A stretch of DNA of 18,538 nucleotides from an uncultured Eubacteriales bacterium (lineage in GTDB: Bacteria > Bacillota > Clostridia > Lachnospirales > Lachnospiraceae), in NCBI GenBank assembly GCA_900321505.1, contig ONWK01000184.1, positions 1 to 18,538 on the forward strand. The letters run 5' to 3'. Under the pieces are notes generated by a model. The model made no database searches, had not been told where the DNA came from, and worked only from the letters and a program-made list of their open reading frames with translations. A program made the translations under genes and the position numbers. Shown here in pieces: positions 1-7,628 of this stretch (positions are counted from its first letter, which is position 1; each line of letters begins with the position of its first letter).

Positions 1-1817
1 CCCTGGCTGTTTTCATACAGGTCAAAATTATTCGAATACGGGAACTTCTTCACAGTTGTGATATTATAATCATAGTCCATGTAGGAAATGGAGTTACTTG
101 TCACAAGCCAGTACAGCTTCCGCGCGGCATCCTTCCTTATCCTCATAACAACACCCGAACTGAGGCCTGCGGCAGTTCCGATATTTCTCACCTTTTTTTC
201 CGATATTACAAAGAGACCTGCGCCGTCGGAGCCTAAGATCATGTCCCCGTTCTCTGCTTCGACTATGGTCAGCACCTCTGTATTGCTGATTCCCGAAGAT
301 TCATCATAAACCTCAATGACCTTATCGCCGTCTATCAGCGCCAGCCCTCCGCTGCAGGCGACCATGATCACGCCGTCCTTACGCTCATAAACTGTTCTCG
401 CCCTGTCCGACGGAAGTCCGTCAGCCATCCTGAAGCATACCGCTTCTTTCCCGTCATAACGCACCAGTCCGACACTGCTGTAGGTAGCAAACCAAAGCCT
501 GTCCTTACTGTCCTTTACTATTGACCGGATCCTGCATCCGTCCAGAAGCCCGATAAGATCCCGTATACCCTCCTTATCTTCAGGCGCTCCGATAACCTTA
601 TTTACAGGATATTTGTCTAACACATCATATTTTCCGAAAATACGGAGCCCGCCATCCGCCCCGATAAAAAGCTCATTATTGTAATAAAGAGTGGCATTCA
701 CAACCTCGGATGGCATTTCATACAATTCGTATATATCCGAGAACATGTTGGGAACTATCTTCATTACGCCCTGACGGGTGGATGTGAACCACAGATTCCC
801 TTCATAATCCAGCATTACCCTGTTGATGGAGTTGTTCATCGGGATATTCTGGATCTTAACAAACTGGTCCGAATGAATGAGTCCTATGCCGTTATATGCG
901 CATATCCAAATACCATCATTGAACATCTCTATCGAGTTTATATTGGAGAGGGGTGATACATCGATCACTGACTTGTCGGAAATGCCGTTTCTGAGCTCAC
1001 CGTATATTACCTCATTACGCTCGGTGCCGATATAGACATAGCCCTCCTTCTCCGGATCGGGATATACGGATACTATGGTACCGATACCCATCTTATTACC
1101 GTCGTAAAAACCGGTCAGCTGCCCATTCTCCATGGTGAATACGGCGCCGTCAATGGTTACGCCGTATATCACTCCGGATTTGCTCTTTCTAAGCTCACAG
1201 ATATACTCGGCATTTATCTGGGATATATCAACCGCATGGAGAACCAGATCCTTGTCGATCACGCCCATGCCATGGGTTGTGGCCACATAAATCTGACCAT
1301 CGGTATCCTCAACAAAGGAGCGGATCGATGAAGACTTAAGACCCTCCACATTGTTGAACATCCTGAACTCACCCTTTTCCATAACGGCAACACCGTTATC
1401 GTTGGTGCCTATCCACAGCCGGTCCCTGCTGTCCACATAAAGGCTAACAACACTGGTGATGCCGGTGGTGGAATCAATACGTTCAAATGTATTTCCGTCA
1501 TATCTGATAAGGCCGCTGTAGCTTCCGATCCAGATAAAGCCTTCCTCGGTTTCGGCGATGGCATTTGCCTCCGAGGTCACAAGGCCGTTGGTAATGTCAT
1601 AGAGTACCGCCGAGTAGCCCTCACCCTTCCCCGTAGGATCCACCGCAACCTCCTCATGATCACCGCCGGACAGCCCCTCCGCATAAGCCACATCATCCCG
1701 CAGAAAGCCTCCGACAACATAAAATCCAAACAAAAAAGAGAAAACAATGCCCAGCAGAATAACCTTCCTTACCCCGGATTTGTCATTTTCTGTTCTGGTG
1801 GCGTTTTTTATATTCAT
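1..1817 (-). CDS. Membrane-anchored two-component-regulator propeller sensor (N-terminal part; runs off the window)
   Basis: The open frame begins at ATG 1817 and continues without a stop to base 1, so 605 residues are visible and the C-terminus is missing. Residues about 19-39 form one hydrophobic helix; the rest seen is extracytoplasmic. From about residue 70 there are repeated propeller blades with the Reg_prop signature, an aromatic or isoleucine-rich strand followed by a glycine-rich turn: FIWIGSYSG, RLWIGTNDNG, GIWICAYNG, NLWFTSTRQG, ELFIGADGG, RLWFATYSS, DMILGSDGAG. These are known from large sensors that end in a histidine kinase, GGDEF or similar output domain; which one applies here cannot be seen. 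The start has GAGGTG about ten bases upstream and a good promoter at 1950-1978. It is divergent from tyrA. Ligand unknown; in other bacteria such propellers often respond to carbohydrates. The family call is firm, the role is not. Confidence 0.88.
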   Translation of the reverse strand, partial: MNIKNATRTENDKSGVRKVILLGIVFSFLFGFYVVGGFLRDDVAYAEGLSGGDHEEVAVDPTGKGEGYSAVLYDITNGLVTSEANAIAETEEGFIWIGSYSGLIRYDGNTFERIDSTTGITSVVSLYVDSRDRLWIGTNDNGVAVMEKGEFRMFNNVEGLKSSSIRSFVEDTDGQIYVATTHGMGVIDKDLVLHAVDISQINAEYICELRKSKSGVIYGVTIDGAVFTMENGQLTGFYDGNKMGIGTIVSVYPDPEKEGYVYIGTERNEVIYGELRNGISDKSVIDVSPLSNINSIEMFNDGIWICAYNGIGLIHSDQFVKIQNIPMNNSINRVMLDYEGNLWFTSTRQGVMKIVPNMFSDIYELYEMPSEVVNATLYYNNELFIGADGGLRIFGKYDVLDKYPVNKVIGAPEDKEGIRDLIGLLDGCRIRSIVKDSKDRLWFATYSSVGLVRYDGKEAVCFRMADGLPSDRARTVYERKDGVIMVACSGGLALIDGDKVIEVYDESSGISNTEVLTIVEAENGDMILGSDGAGLFVISEKKVRNIGTAAGLSSGVVMRIRKDAARKLYWLVTSNSISYMDYDYNITTVKKFPYSNNFDLYENSQ

Positions 1818-1889
1818 ATATCTGACACCTCAACTCTCTGTATGGAAAACAATGCCCTGTTGCCTGTAAAAACCCTCACTCCGTTCGGG

Positions 1890-1948
1890 CTGCTCCTTCG
1901 GAGCAGGATGCGTACGGTTCTCGAAAAACCTGATGGTTTTTCGGAACC
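1890..1948 (-). promoter_or_regulatory. Structured 5' leader of the propeller sensor gene, two hairpins
   Basis: Two strong inverted repeats lie in the predicted leader. The first spans 1916-1948: an inner 9-bp stem (CGAAAAACC with GGTTTTTCG, loop of four) extended by GGTTC/GAACC with one bulged base. The second is CTGCTCC and GGAGCAG at 1890-1906 with a three-base loop. Neither is followed by a clear U-run at once, so simple terminators are unlikely, although GTTTTTA follows some 15 bases after the second hairpin. I do not recognise a known riboswitch class. The pair could also be a dispersed intergenic repeat. Confidence 0.5.
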
Positions 1949-1949
1949 T

Positions 1950-1978
1950 ATTATACTAAAATGCCCGTCCTTTTTCAA
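1950..1978 (-). promoter_or_regulatory. Sigma-A promoter of the propeller sensor gene
   Basis: On the minus strand the -35 box is TTGAAA (1978-1973), then a 17-base spacer, then a perfect -10 box TATAAT (1955-1950). Transcription would start near 1943, giving a leader of about 125 bases before ATG 1817. It lies back to back with the tyrA promoter, the two -35 boxes being only about 11 bases apart, so shared regulation is possible. Confidence 0.75.
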
Positions 1979-1989
1979 CTACTGCAGCC

Positions 1990-2018
1990 TTGACATTCCC
2001 CTCACCCTGTGCTATGCT
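1990..2018 (+). promoter_or_regulatory. Sigma-A promoter of tyrA-aroA
   Basis: A consensus -35 box TTGACA at 1990-1995 is followed by a 17-base spacer and the -10 box TATGCT at 2013-2018. The leader is about 27 bases and contains the ribosome binding site AAGGAC just before ATG 2052. Confidence 0.78.
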
Positions 2019-2051
2019 TTAATGCGTTAAAGTGAGAAAGAAGGACATATT

Positions 2052-2924
2052 ATGAATACAGATTTTTCAACTGCAAATATCTCAACTGTCGGCATCGTAG
2101 GTCTCGGACTGATAGGCGGCTCCTACGCAAAGGCTTACCGGGAGTACTCACACTGCGAGATCCTCGGCTATAACCGTACCGTATCGGTAACAGAAACCGC
2201 CATAAATGACGGGACACTGGACGGAGAACTGACACCCGAAACACTAAAGCGCTGTGACCTTGTCATCGTTACGCTTTATCCCGCAGCTATCATTGAATAT
2301 GTGAAAAATAATGCGCCTTATTTTAAGGAAGGCGCTCTGGTCATCGATGCCGGCGGTCTGAAAAGGACCATCTGCAGCGAACTGTTCCCGGTTGCAAAGG
2401 AGCATCATTTCACCTTTATCGGCGGTCATCCCATGGCAGGGCGGCATGTATCCGGATATGAATTCAGCACCGGCGAGCTTTTCAAGAAAGCTTCCATGAT
2501 CCTGGTTCCCGAGGAGGGGCAGGATCCCGCCATACTTAACAGGGCCGAAGCCGCCTTTGCACCCTGCAATTTCGGCAGCATCACCATCTGCTCTGCAGAA
2601 AAGCACGACGCCATGATCGCATTTACCTCAGAGCTGGCACACATCGTTTCCAACGCATATGTAAAAAGCCCTACGGCAAAACAGCATGACGGTTTCTCCG
2701 CGGGAAGCTACCGTGACCTGACCCGCGTCGCCTGGCTGAACGAAACAATGTGGACCGAGATCTTCATGGAAAACCGGGACAATCTGATCAAGGAGCTGGA
2801 TTCCATCATCCACTCACTCACCGAATACAGAGATGCCATGGCTGCAGAAGACAGCGACACGCTCTGGAAGCTGCTGCATGAAGGAAAAATTGCGAAGGAA
2901 GAAATAGACGGATTTTATGCATAG
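2052..2924 (+). CDS. tyrA: Prephenate dehydrogenase
   Basis: Converts prephenate to 4-hydroxyphenylpyruvate by NAD(P)-dependent oxidative decarboxylation, the committed step to tyrosine, in the cytoplasm. Residues 17-22 form the Rossmann motif GLGLIG; residues 124-130, GGHPMAG, with the nearby SGYE stretch, are the family's substrate-site signature. At 290 residues it is a single-domain enzyme with no fused chorismate mutase and no C-terminal ACT domain. The end of the second beta strand reads GYNRT (residues 39-43) rather than carrying an acidic residue, which hints at NADP preference; this is inference. Start ATG 2052 follows AAGGAC and a promoter at 1990-2018. aroA begins 11 bases after the stop, so the two form an operon for the shikimate and tyrosine route. 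Confidence 0.93.
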   Translation: MNTDFSTANISTVGIVGLGLIGGSYAKAYREYSHCEILGYNRTVSVTETAINDGTLDGELTPETLKRCDLVIVTLYPAAIIEYVKNNAPYFKEGALVIDAGGLKRTICSELFPVAKEHHFTFIGGHPMAGRHVSGYEFSTGELFKKASMILVPEEGQDPAILNRAEAAFAPCNFGSITICSAEKHDAMIAFTSELAHIVSNAYVKSPTAKQHDGFSAGSYRDLTRVAWLNETMWTEIFMENRDNLIKELDSIIHSLTEYRDAMAAEDSDTLWKLLHEGKIAKEEIDGFYA

Positions 2925-2935
2925 GAGCCTCACCA

Positions 2936-4339
2936 ATGTCCAATACCTACATTCGTTTTTCAGAAGATAACAGTTCCGTTATCCTTTCACATCCCGAACA
3001 TATACCGGGAGGAGTTCTCCCTGCCATTCCGTCCAAATCCCATGCGCACCGTCTTCTGATCGCCGCCGCGCTTTCGGATGCGCCTGTCTTTCTCAGCTGC
3101 CCTGTAACTTCGGCAGATATTGACGCCACCGCAGCATGCCTCAATGCCATAGGCGCCGACATCACAAGGACAGAGACCGGATTTATGGTAACACCGATTC
3201 CGGAAGCTCCCGTTGAAAAGGCTTCCGTAAGCATTCTTCATGCCGGAGAAAGCGGTTCAACTCTCCGTTTTCTTCTGCCGCTTCTCGGTGCTCTCGGCCT
3301 TTCTGCCGGGATACATATGGAAGGCCGTCTTCCCGAGCGCCCTCTTCATCCTCTCGATGATGAAATGCGCCGTCACGGGATCTCCTTTTCGGGTATCGGC
3401 AGCACTCCCCTTTCCGTCTCCGGAAGACTTACACCCGGTGAATACAGTATCAACGGCGGTATCTCCTCACAGTTTATCACGGGACTTCTCTTCAGCCTTC
3501 CTCTCCTTAAGGATGACTCTGTTCTTTCCGTGACAGGCAGGCTTGAATCCAGGCCTTATGTGGATATAACATTAAATGTACTAAAGCAGTTCGGGATCAT
3601 CATTAATGAAGAACCGAATGCGGAATTTAGCTCTTCAGAACAGGTGTCGACCGTGTTCAGGATACCCGGCGGACAGCATTTCCATGCCGGGGCGCCGGAA
3701 TACAGGGTAGAAGGAGACTGGTCCAACGCCGCCTTCTTTCTTGCAGCCGGGGCGCTTCTAAAAGATCCGGTTACAGTCACAGGCTGCAACATGGCCAGTG
3801 AACAGGGTGACAGTACTATAGTAAATCTTCTGAAAGATTTCGGCGCCGCAGTTGTAAGCGCTCCGTCTTCAAATGTACCGCAGGGATCCGCAAACTCTCT
3901 CTTCGATATCACCATAACGGGAGGAAAGCTTCACGGCACGGATATCGACGCATCCCAGATCCCGGATCTCGTGCCCATACTCACGGTTGTTGCCGCATTT
4001 GCCGAAGGGATCACCACCATACGTAATATTGAGAGGCTCCGTATCAAGGAGAGCGACCGAGTGGCAACAGTGATGGAAATGATACGCGGTATCGGAGGAA
4101 GTATCGAAGAGCTGAAGGAAACAAATAAAAAAGAGGACGCTGCCGCATCCTCTTATCTTAAGATCACCGGTTTTCCCTCTCTTCCGGGAGGAACCGTGTC
4201 ATCCCATAATGATCATCGTATCGCCATGGCTGCAGCCATAGCCTCTCTCAGAACCGAGGCTCCCGTGACCATCCTTGATCCCATGGCTGTCCGGAAATCC
4301 TATCCCGGCTTCTACGACGACCTGAAAAAAATCTTTTAG
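2936..4339 (+). CDS. aroA: 3-phosphoshikimate 1-carboxyvinyltransferase (EPSP synthase)
   Basis: Transfers the enolpyruvyl group of phosphoenolpyruvate to shikimate 3-phosphate, the sixth step of the shikimate pathway. Conserved sites are visible: PSKSHAHR (residues 32-39, with Lys34, Ser35 and Arg39), HAGESGSTLRFL (102-113), the catalytic aspartate in IPDLVP, RIKESDRV, and NDHRIAMA near the C-terminus. ATG 2936 is preceded by AGGAG at a normal distance. At 467 residues it is about 40 longer than usual; extra length lies partly in a variable lysine, glutamate and alanine-rich loop (about residues 394-410) whose DNA also encodes a minus-strand terminator (4127-4154). Its stop overlaps the stop of the convergent membrane-protein gene by four bases. 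No clear plus-strand terminator follows. Confidence 0.96.
   Translation: MSNTYIRFSEDNSSVILSHPEHIPGGVLPAIPSKSHAHRLLIAAALSDAPVFLSCPVTSADIDATAACLNAIGADITRTETGFMVTPIPEAPVEKASVSILHAGESGSTLRFLLPLLGALGLSAGIHMEGRLPERPLHPLDDEMRRHGISFSGIGSTPLSVSGRLTPGEYSINGGISSQFITGLLFSLPLLKDDSVLSVTGRLESRPYVDITLNVLKQFGIIINEEPNAEFSSSEQVSTVFRIPGGQHFHAGAPEYRVEGDWSNAAFFLAAGALLKDPVTVTGCNMASEQGDSTIVNLLKDFGAAVVSAPSSNVPQGSANSLFDITITGGKLHGTDIDASQIPDLVPILTVVAAFAEGITTIRNIERLRIKESDRVATVMEMIRGIGGSIEELKETNKKEDAAASSYLKITGFPSLPGGTVSSHNDHRIAMAAAIASLRTEAPVTILDPMAVRKSYPGFYDDLKKIF
4127..4154 (-). terminator. Minus-strand intrinsic terminator embedded in the aroA coding sequence
   Basis: Read on the minus strand, AAGAGGATGC and GCGTCCTCTT form a stem of about ten pairs (one G-T wobble) around a four-base GGCA loop, and the stem runs straight into a run of six T. 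This is a textbook intrinsic terminator. It lies about 180 bases beyond the stop of the membrane-protein gene at 4336, so it would end the LCP operon transcript inside antisense aroA. Confidence 0.72.
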
Positions 4340-4992
4340 TCCTCTTCATTCAGGGTATTTATCAGATAACGGAATCCCCCGGCAAAAAGATAGAAGGCGA
4401 TACCCAGGACCAGCAGGGAAAGCCCTATCCCGGGAAGCTTCCACGCAAACATGCCATGGGCCCTTCCGTTTATCCTGACAAAATTCTCTATCATGCTCTT
4501 CCAGCTGATATATGTGGCATTCACGCGTTCATAGACTGTATTCCACGCCGCAGTATGAGTCATCAGTATCGCTGCGGTTACCGCAACAACCGGCGGGATC
4601 AGCCTGCTCACCAGCCGGAACCGGGTGATCATTTTATCTATGAACCGCGGGCTTTCAGCCGCCGTTCCGGGCCGGTACTGGTCACGCCAGGTTATGTAGA
4701 GCATCAGAGCACCCATAAGCAATATGAGCAGAAGCAGCGATAACGGTATGATCTGCTTTATCGCTTTTCCGTTAAAGTTCTTTGAAAAAACGTACCTGAC
4801 CAGATCAAAAAGCGTAACCTTTTCATATACCCATGAGTCAGTCCGTACAAATGCTATCTTCCAACTTAAAAAAGGAGATGCAAGGACCATGATCCCCGAA
4901 GCTGTCCCCGCGATCTTACATAACCGCGATGAGGATTTCCGTTCGTAAAACGGGATCTTATTTTTTTTGTCCTTTTCTCCTTTTTTTGCCAT
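4336..4992 (-). CDS. Four-helix membrane protein of unknown function
   Basis: I do not recognise a family. The 218-residue protein starts with a very basic, hydrophilic stretch (eight lysines in the first dozen residues), then has hydrophobic segments at about residues 26-44, 80-101, 130-149 and 185-204. The pattern suggests four transmembrane helices with both ends in the cytoplasm and two extracellular loops of about 30-35 residues rich in aromatic and charged residues. The start ATG 4992 lies three bases after the stop of the upstream nucleotidyltransferase gene and has only a weak, close AGGA, so translation is probably coupled. It is the last gene of the operon with the LCP protein and nucleotidyltransferase, suggesting an envelope role, which is inference from context only. 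Its stop overlaps that of aroA. Confidence 0.8.
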   Translation of the reverse strand: MAKKGEKDKKNKIPFYERKSSSRLCKIAGTASGIMVLASPFLSWKIAFVRTDSWVYEKVTLFDLVRYVFSKNFNGKAIKQIIPLSLLLLILLMGALMLYITWRDQYRPGTAAESPRFIDKMITRFRLVSRLIPPVVAVTAAILMTHTAAWNTVYERVNATYISWKSMIENFVRINGRAHGMFAWKLPGIGLSLLVLGIAFYLFAGGFRYLINTLNEED

Positions 4993-4995
4993 ATC

Positions 4996-5928
4996 CTACC
5001 ATTCGCCTTCCGGATATACTCCCGATGCGGTAAGCTCAGCCAGTGCATCCTTTACCTCAAGGATATCTTCCTTATAGGTCATTCCGAACCATACTGAAGT
5101 AGTGGGTATCACAACCGCCTTCGCTTTACCCCTGTCCATCATGTTCTGTACCGCATCAGACAATGTTTCTTCAAATTTAAGAGGATTCTCCTCTATCCCT
5201 CTGCGAAGCCGCTCGGGGAAGGATTCAGCCTGATCTCTGAGGAATCCTCTTCTGAACGCCCACATATTCATTGATGCCTTGGCATCCATCGGGATAGGCT
5301 CCCAGCTCTCTCCATGATCCAGAGTAAAATAACCCTGTCCATTCTCCAGCCTTATCTCTTTTCTTTCGTCTATCCTGAGAAGATGGCCTGCTTCATCGGT
5401 CTTGCAGATACCTCTGGATACGGTACCGTTCTCCGTCAGAGTCTTAAGAGCTTCATACCCTATTATCCCGTGACAGTTCTCATCACCGTCTGCATCCGCA
5501 AGATACTCATACGCTATCCTGAAGGATTCAACCCCATAATAATCATCGGCGTTTACTGTGAGGAAAGGATGACCGTCCAGCGCTTCCCTGCAGCAGTAAA
5601 GCGCATGTGTGGTCCCCCAGGGCTTCTCTCTCCCCTCAGGAACGGAACAGCCTTCAGGCAGAGCATCCAGCTCCTGTCTCACATAGCTTACATCCATCCT
5701 TTTTGCCACACGGTCTCCTATCCTTTCACGGAATTCCTCTTCAAAGGATCCCCTGATGATAAAGAGCACCTTGCGGAAACCTCCGCGGTAGGCATCATAT
5801 ATGGCATACTCCATCAGCGCGTGGCCCGCCTCATCCACTGAAGTGATCTGCTTGAGTCCGCCGAAACGGCTTCCCATCCCGGCCGCCATAACTACAAGCA
5901 CCGGTTCTTTTACTGCATTTCTATTCAT
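4996..5928 (-). CDS. Sugar-nucleotidyltransferase-like protein (NTP_transferase family)
   Basis: Resembles enzymes that couple a sugar phosphate or similar substrate to a nucleotide. The N-terminal loop MAAGMGSRFGGLKQ (residues 14-27) is the nucleotide-binding GxGxR...K signature; KPWGTTHAL (102-110) matches the conserved substrate-side loop; NADDYYG (126-132) is the metal-binding aspartate region. At 310 residues it has no added acyltransferase (left-handed helix) domain. GAGGGG lies six bases before ATG 5928. The gene starts 21 bases after the LCP stop and is followed after three bases by the membrane-protein gene, so all three are one transcript. The exact sugar or alcohol cannot be told from the sequence; a role in activating a precursor for a surface polymer is plausible given the LCP partner. 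Confidence 0.85.
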   Translation of the reverse strand: MNRNAVKEPVLVVMAAGMGSRFGGLKQITSVDEAGHALMEYAIYDAYRGGFRKVLFIIRGSFEEEFRERIGDRVAKRMDVSYVRQELDALPEGCSVPEGREKPWGTTHALYCCREALDGHPFLTVNADDYYGVESFRIAYEYLADADGDENCHGIIGYEALKTLTENGTVSRGICKTDEAGHLLRIDERKEIRLENGQGYFTLDHGESWEPIPMDAKASMNMWAFRRGFLRDQAESFPERLRRGIEENPLKFEETLSDAVQNMMDRGKAKAVVIPTTSVWFGMTYKEDILEVKDALAELTASGVYPEGEW

Positions 5929-5949
5929 GTTGTCCCCTCATGATATTTG

Positions 5950-7434
5950 TTACGGAGCGTTATTATTCAGCTCCTCCTGTGTCATAGTCTCACCGGCAAG
6001 AACCTTCCGGATAAGCTCGTTTGCATATTCGATAGATGCGTCATCCTGAAGAACTACAGAGCGCTCTCCTCCCCCCGAAGAATAGCATGGTCTCATTGCC
6101 GCCGTACCCTTGGCACTGTATGTGAGAACAGTCCAGCTCTTATCTGTCTGAAGCTGCTCCTGTATCAGCTCGCCAAGCTCGTCCTTACTCATATTTGTTT
6201 CAAAGCTGCTTGCCAGGCTGTCCAGAACCTCTGTAAAATTACTGAGGATCTTCGATGATTCCAAAGCGCTTACCACTGCCTTGATCACCGCCATCTGATT
6301 TCTTCCTCTCTGGAAATCACCGTCCCTGAAGGAATAGCGTTCCCTGGCAAATGCAAGTGCAGCATCTCCCATCAGATGATTTTTACCCACCTGATAGGAA
6401 TATGAATTCGTACCCATTTTTGTGCTGAAGGCAAACTGTGACTCTACGTCTACTCCTCCGAGTGCATTTATGATATTCTCAAATCCCGAGAAATTGACTC
6501 TCACGAAATAATCTATATTCACATCATACAGCATTTCAAGCGTGCCCATGGATACATCGATACCATAGATTCCCGCATGGGTAAGCTTATCTCTGGATGT
6601 ACCCGAAACAGTAAGAGGTACCCAGTAATCTCTTGGGGTGGAAAGCAGCAGCATCTGGCGACTGTTTCTGTTGACCACTGCAAGTATATTCACATCACTT
6701 CGTGCCTTTACGGAAACATCGCCGAAGGTATCTATACCGCTTATATAAGCCACAAAGCTTCCGGCCTGCTTGGGAACCTCCGGTTTTTCAACCGGAGTTG
6801 TGACCGGGACTTCCGTCTCGATCTTCTTTTCTATCAGTACCCTTAATTTATCGGAATAATGTGTATATTCCTCCGATCCGTCAAGTGCCTCGACAAAACC
6901 TGAATTAACGATAAAGGCCTTGATCTCACCGCCGTCCACAGCTGCGGCTATATCAAAAATGGAAGGATATTCTTTTATCTGAAGCACGGTACTCAGATCC
7001 TTTTCTATCTCGGCGATGGCCTCATTTACCTTTTCCCGTTCGCCTTCCTTCAGAATACCGAATACATAATTATTATTTACCGCATCATTGATACTCTGCG
7101 CGGGATCATCCTTCGTTACATATACATTTACAACCGTTATCTCGGTGGTCGTACCTGTAACCTTGTCCAGTGTCTTGTCCGTATGATGTACCAGATAGAT
7201 ACCGTAACAGAGAGCCACACAGACCAGGGATGAGATCACTATACCCACTATGCCCGTAGTCTTTTTTATCTGCATTATCACCACAAGGATCGGAAGGATC
7301 CCCAGTGCGATACCCGCCAGCAGCAGGTATTTCATCGGTATGACCTTTGTCGAAATGGCGAACCAGATAAAAAGAACAGACAGTATAAACTCCACGAGCG
7401 CAAGCATGCAGCCTGCAACTTTTCTTGCATTCAT
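5950..7434 (-). CDS. LytR-CpsA-Psr (LCP) family envelope phosphotransferase
   Basis: LCP proteins transfer lipid-linked glycopolymers (teichoic acid, capsule or glycoprotein glycan) to peptidoglycan on the outer face of the membrane. Three hydrophobic helices lie at about residues 9-28, 37-56 and 63-82, then an extracellular accessory region (about 95-205), a proline-rich linker and the LCP domain from about 225. LCP hallmarks are SDVNILAVV, LLSTPRDYWVPL, KLTHAGIYG, ALGGVDVES, FARERYSFRDGDFQRGRNQ and the arginines within them. The three-helix, accessory, LCP order recalls streptococcal CpsA. A longer frame starts at TTG 7437, but ATG 7434 is preferred: it sits eight bases from GGAGG and gives 494 residues. 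It heads an operon with the nucleotidyltransferase and membrane protein. Confidence 0.93.
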   Translation of the reverse strand: MNARKVAGCMLALVEFILSVLFIWFAISTKVIPMKYLLLAGIALGILPILVVIMQIKKTTGIVGIVISSLVCVALCYGIYLVHHTDKTLDKVTGTTTEITVVNVYVTKDDPAQSINDAVNNNYVFGILKEGEREKVNEAIAEIEKDLSTVLQIKEYPSIFDIAAAVDGGEIKAFIVNSGFVEALDGSEEYTHYSDKLRVLIEKKIETEVPVTTPVEKPEVPKQAGSFVAYISGIDTFGDVSVKARSDVNILAVVNRNSRQMLLLSTPRDYWVPLTVSGTSRDKLTHAGIYGIDVSMGTLEMLYDVNIDYFVRVNFSGFENIINALGGVDVESQFAFSTKMGTNSYSYQVGKNHLMGDAALAFARERYSFRDGDFQRGRNQMAVIKAVVSALESSKILSNFTEVLDSLASSFETNMSKDELGELIQEQLQTDKSWTVLTYSAKGTAAMRPCYSSGGGERSVVLQDDASIEYANELIRKVLAGETMTQEELNNNAP

Positions 7435-7464
7435 CAATATATCCTCCGCTTCCTACGAACTTTG

Positions 7465-7470
7465 ATTTTA
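7465..7470 (-). promoter_or_regulatory. Possible extended -10 promoter of the LCP operon
   Basis: On the minus strand TGTTAAAAT gives a TGn-extended -10 box (TAAAAT) about 30 bases before the LCP start, with GGAGG between. No good -35 box is present at 16-18 bases, so this is a moderate call. Further upstream the strand is A-rich, which may help polymerase binding. Confidence 0.4.
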
Positions 7471-7545
7471 ACACAAACCTTTCTTTATTCATACTGTTTT
7501 TTTATAAACTCGGTTTTTTTACACTTTTTTTGGCATATTCTTTCC

Positions 7546-7574
7546 TTGAAATGTTCCGTTCGGCGGGTTATCAT
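7546..7574 (+). promoter_or_regulatory. Sigma-A promoter of rsmG
   Basis: TTGAAA at 7546-7551, a 17-base spacer and TATCAT at 7569-7574 form a good promoter about 55 bases before the rsmG start. It gives rsmG its own transcription, divergent from the LCP operon. Confidence 0.62.
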
Positions 7575-7628
7575 GAGAGAAGCCTGACCCGTTCAGCTCA
7601 GGTATGATCAAGCCCAAAGGAGATTAAA

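Noticed and set aside
1656..2030. A 124-codon plus-strand frame upstream of tyrA
   Set aside because: It overlaps the N-terminal coding region and leader of the propeller gene and ends inside the tyrA promoter; composition is not protein-like.
4939..4970. Possible plus-strand terminator for aroA (CCGTT and AACGG followed by eight T)
   Set aside because: The stem is only five pairs and the T-run begins about seven bases after it; it also lies 600 bases past aroA inside another gene's coding region. Too weak to list.
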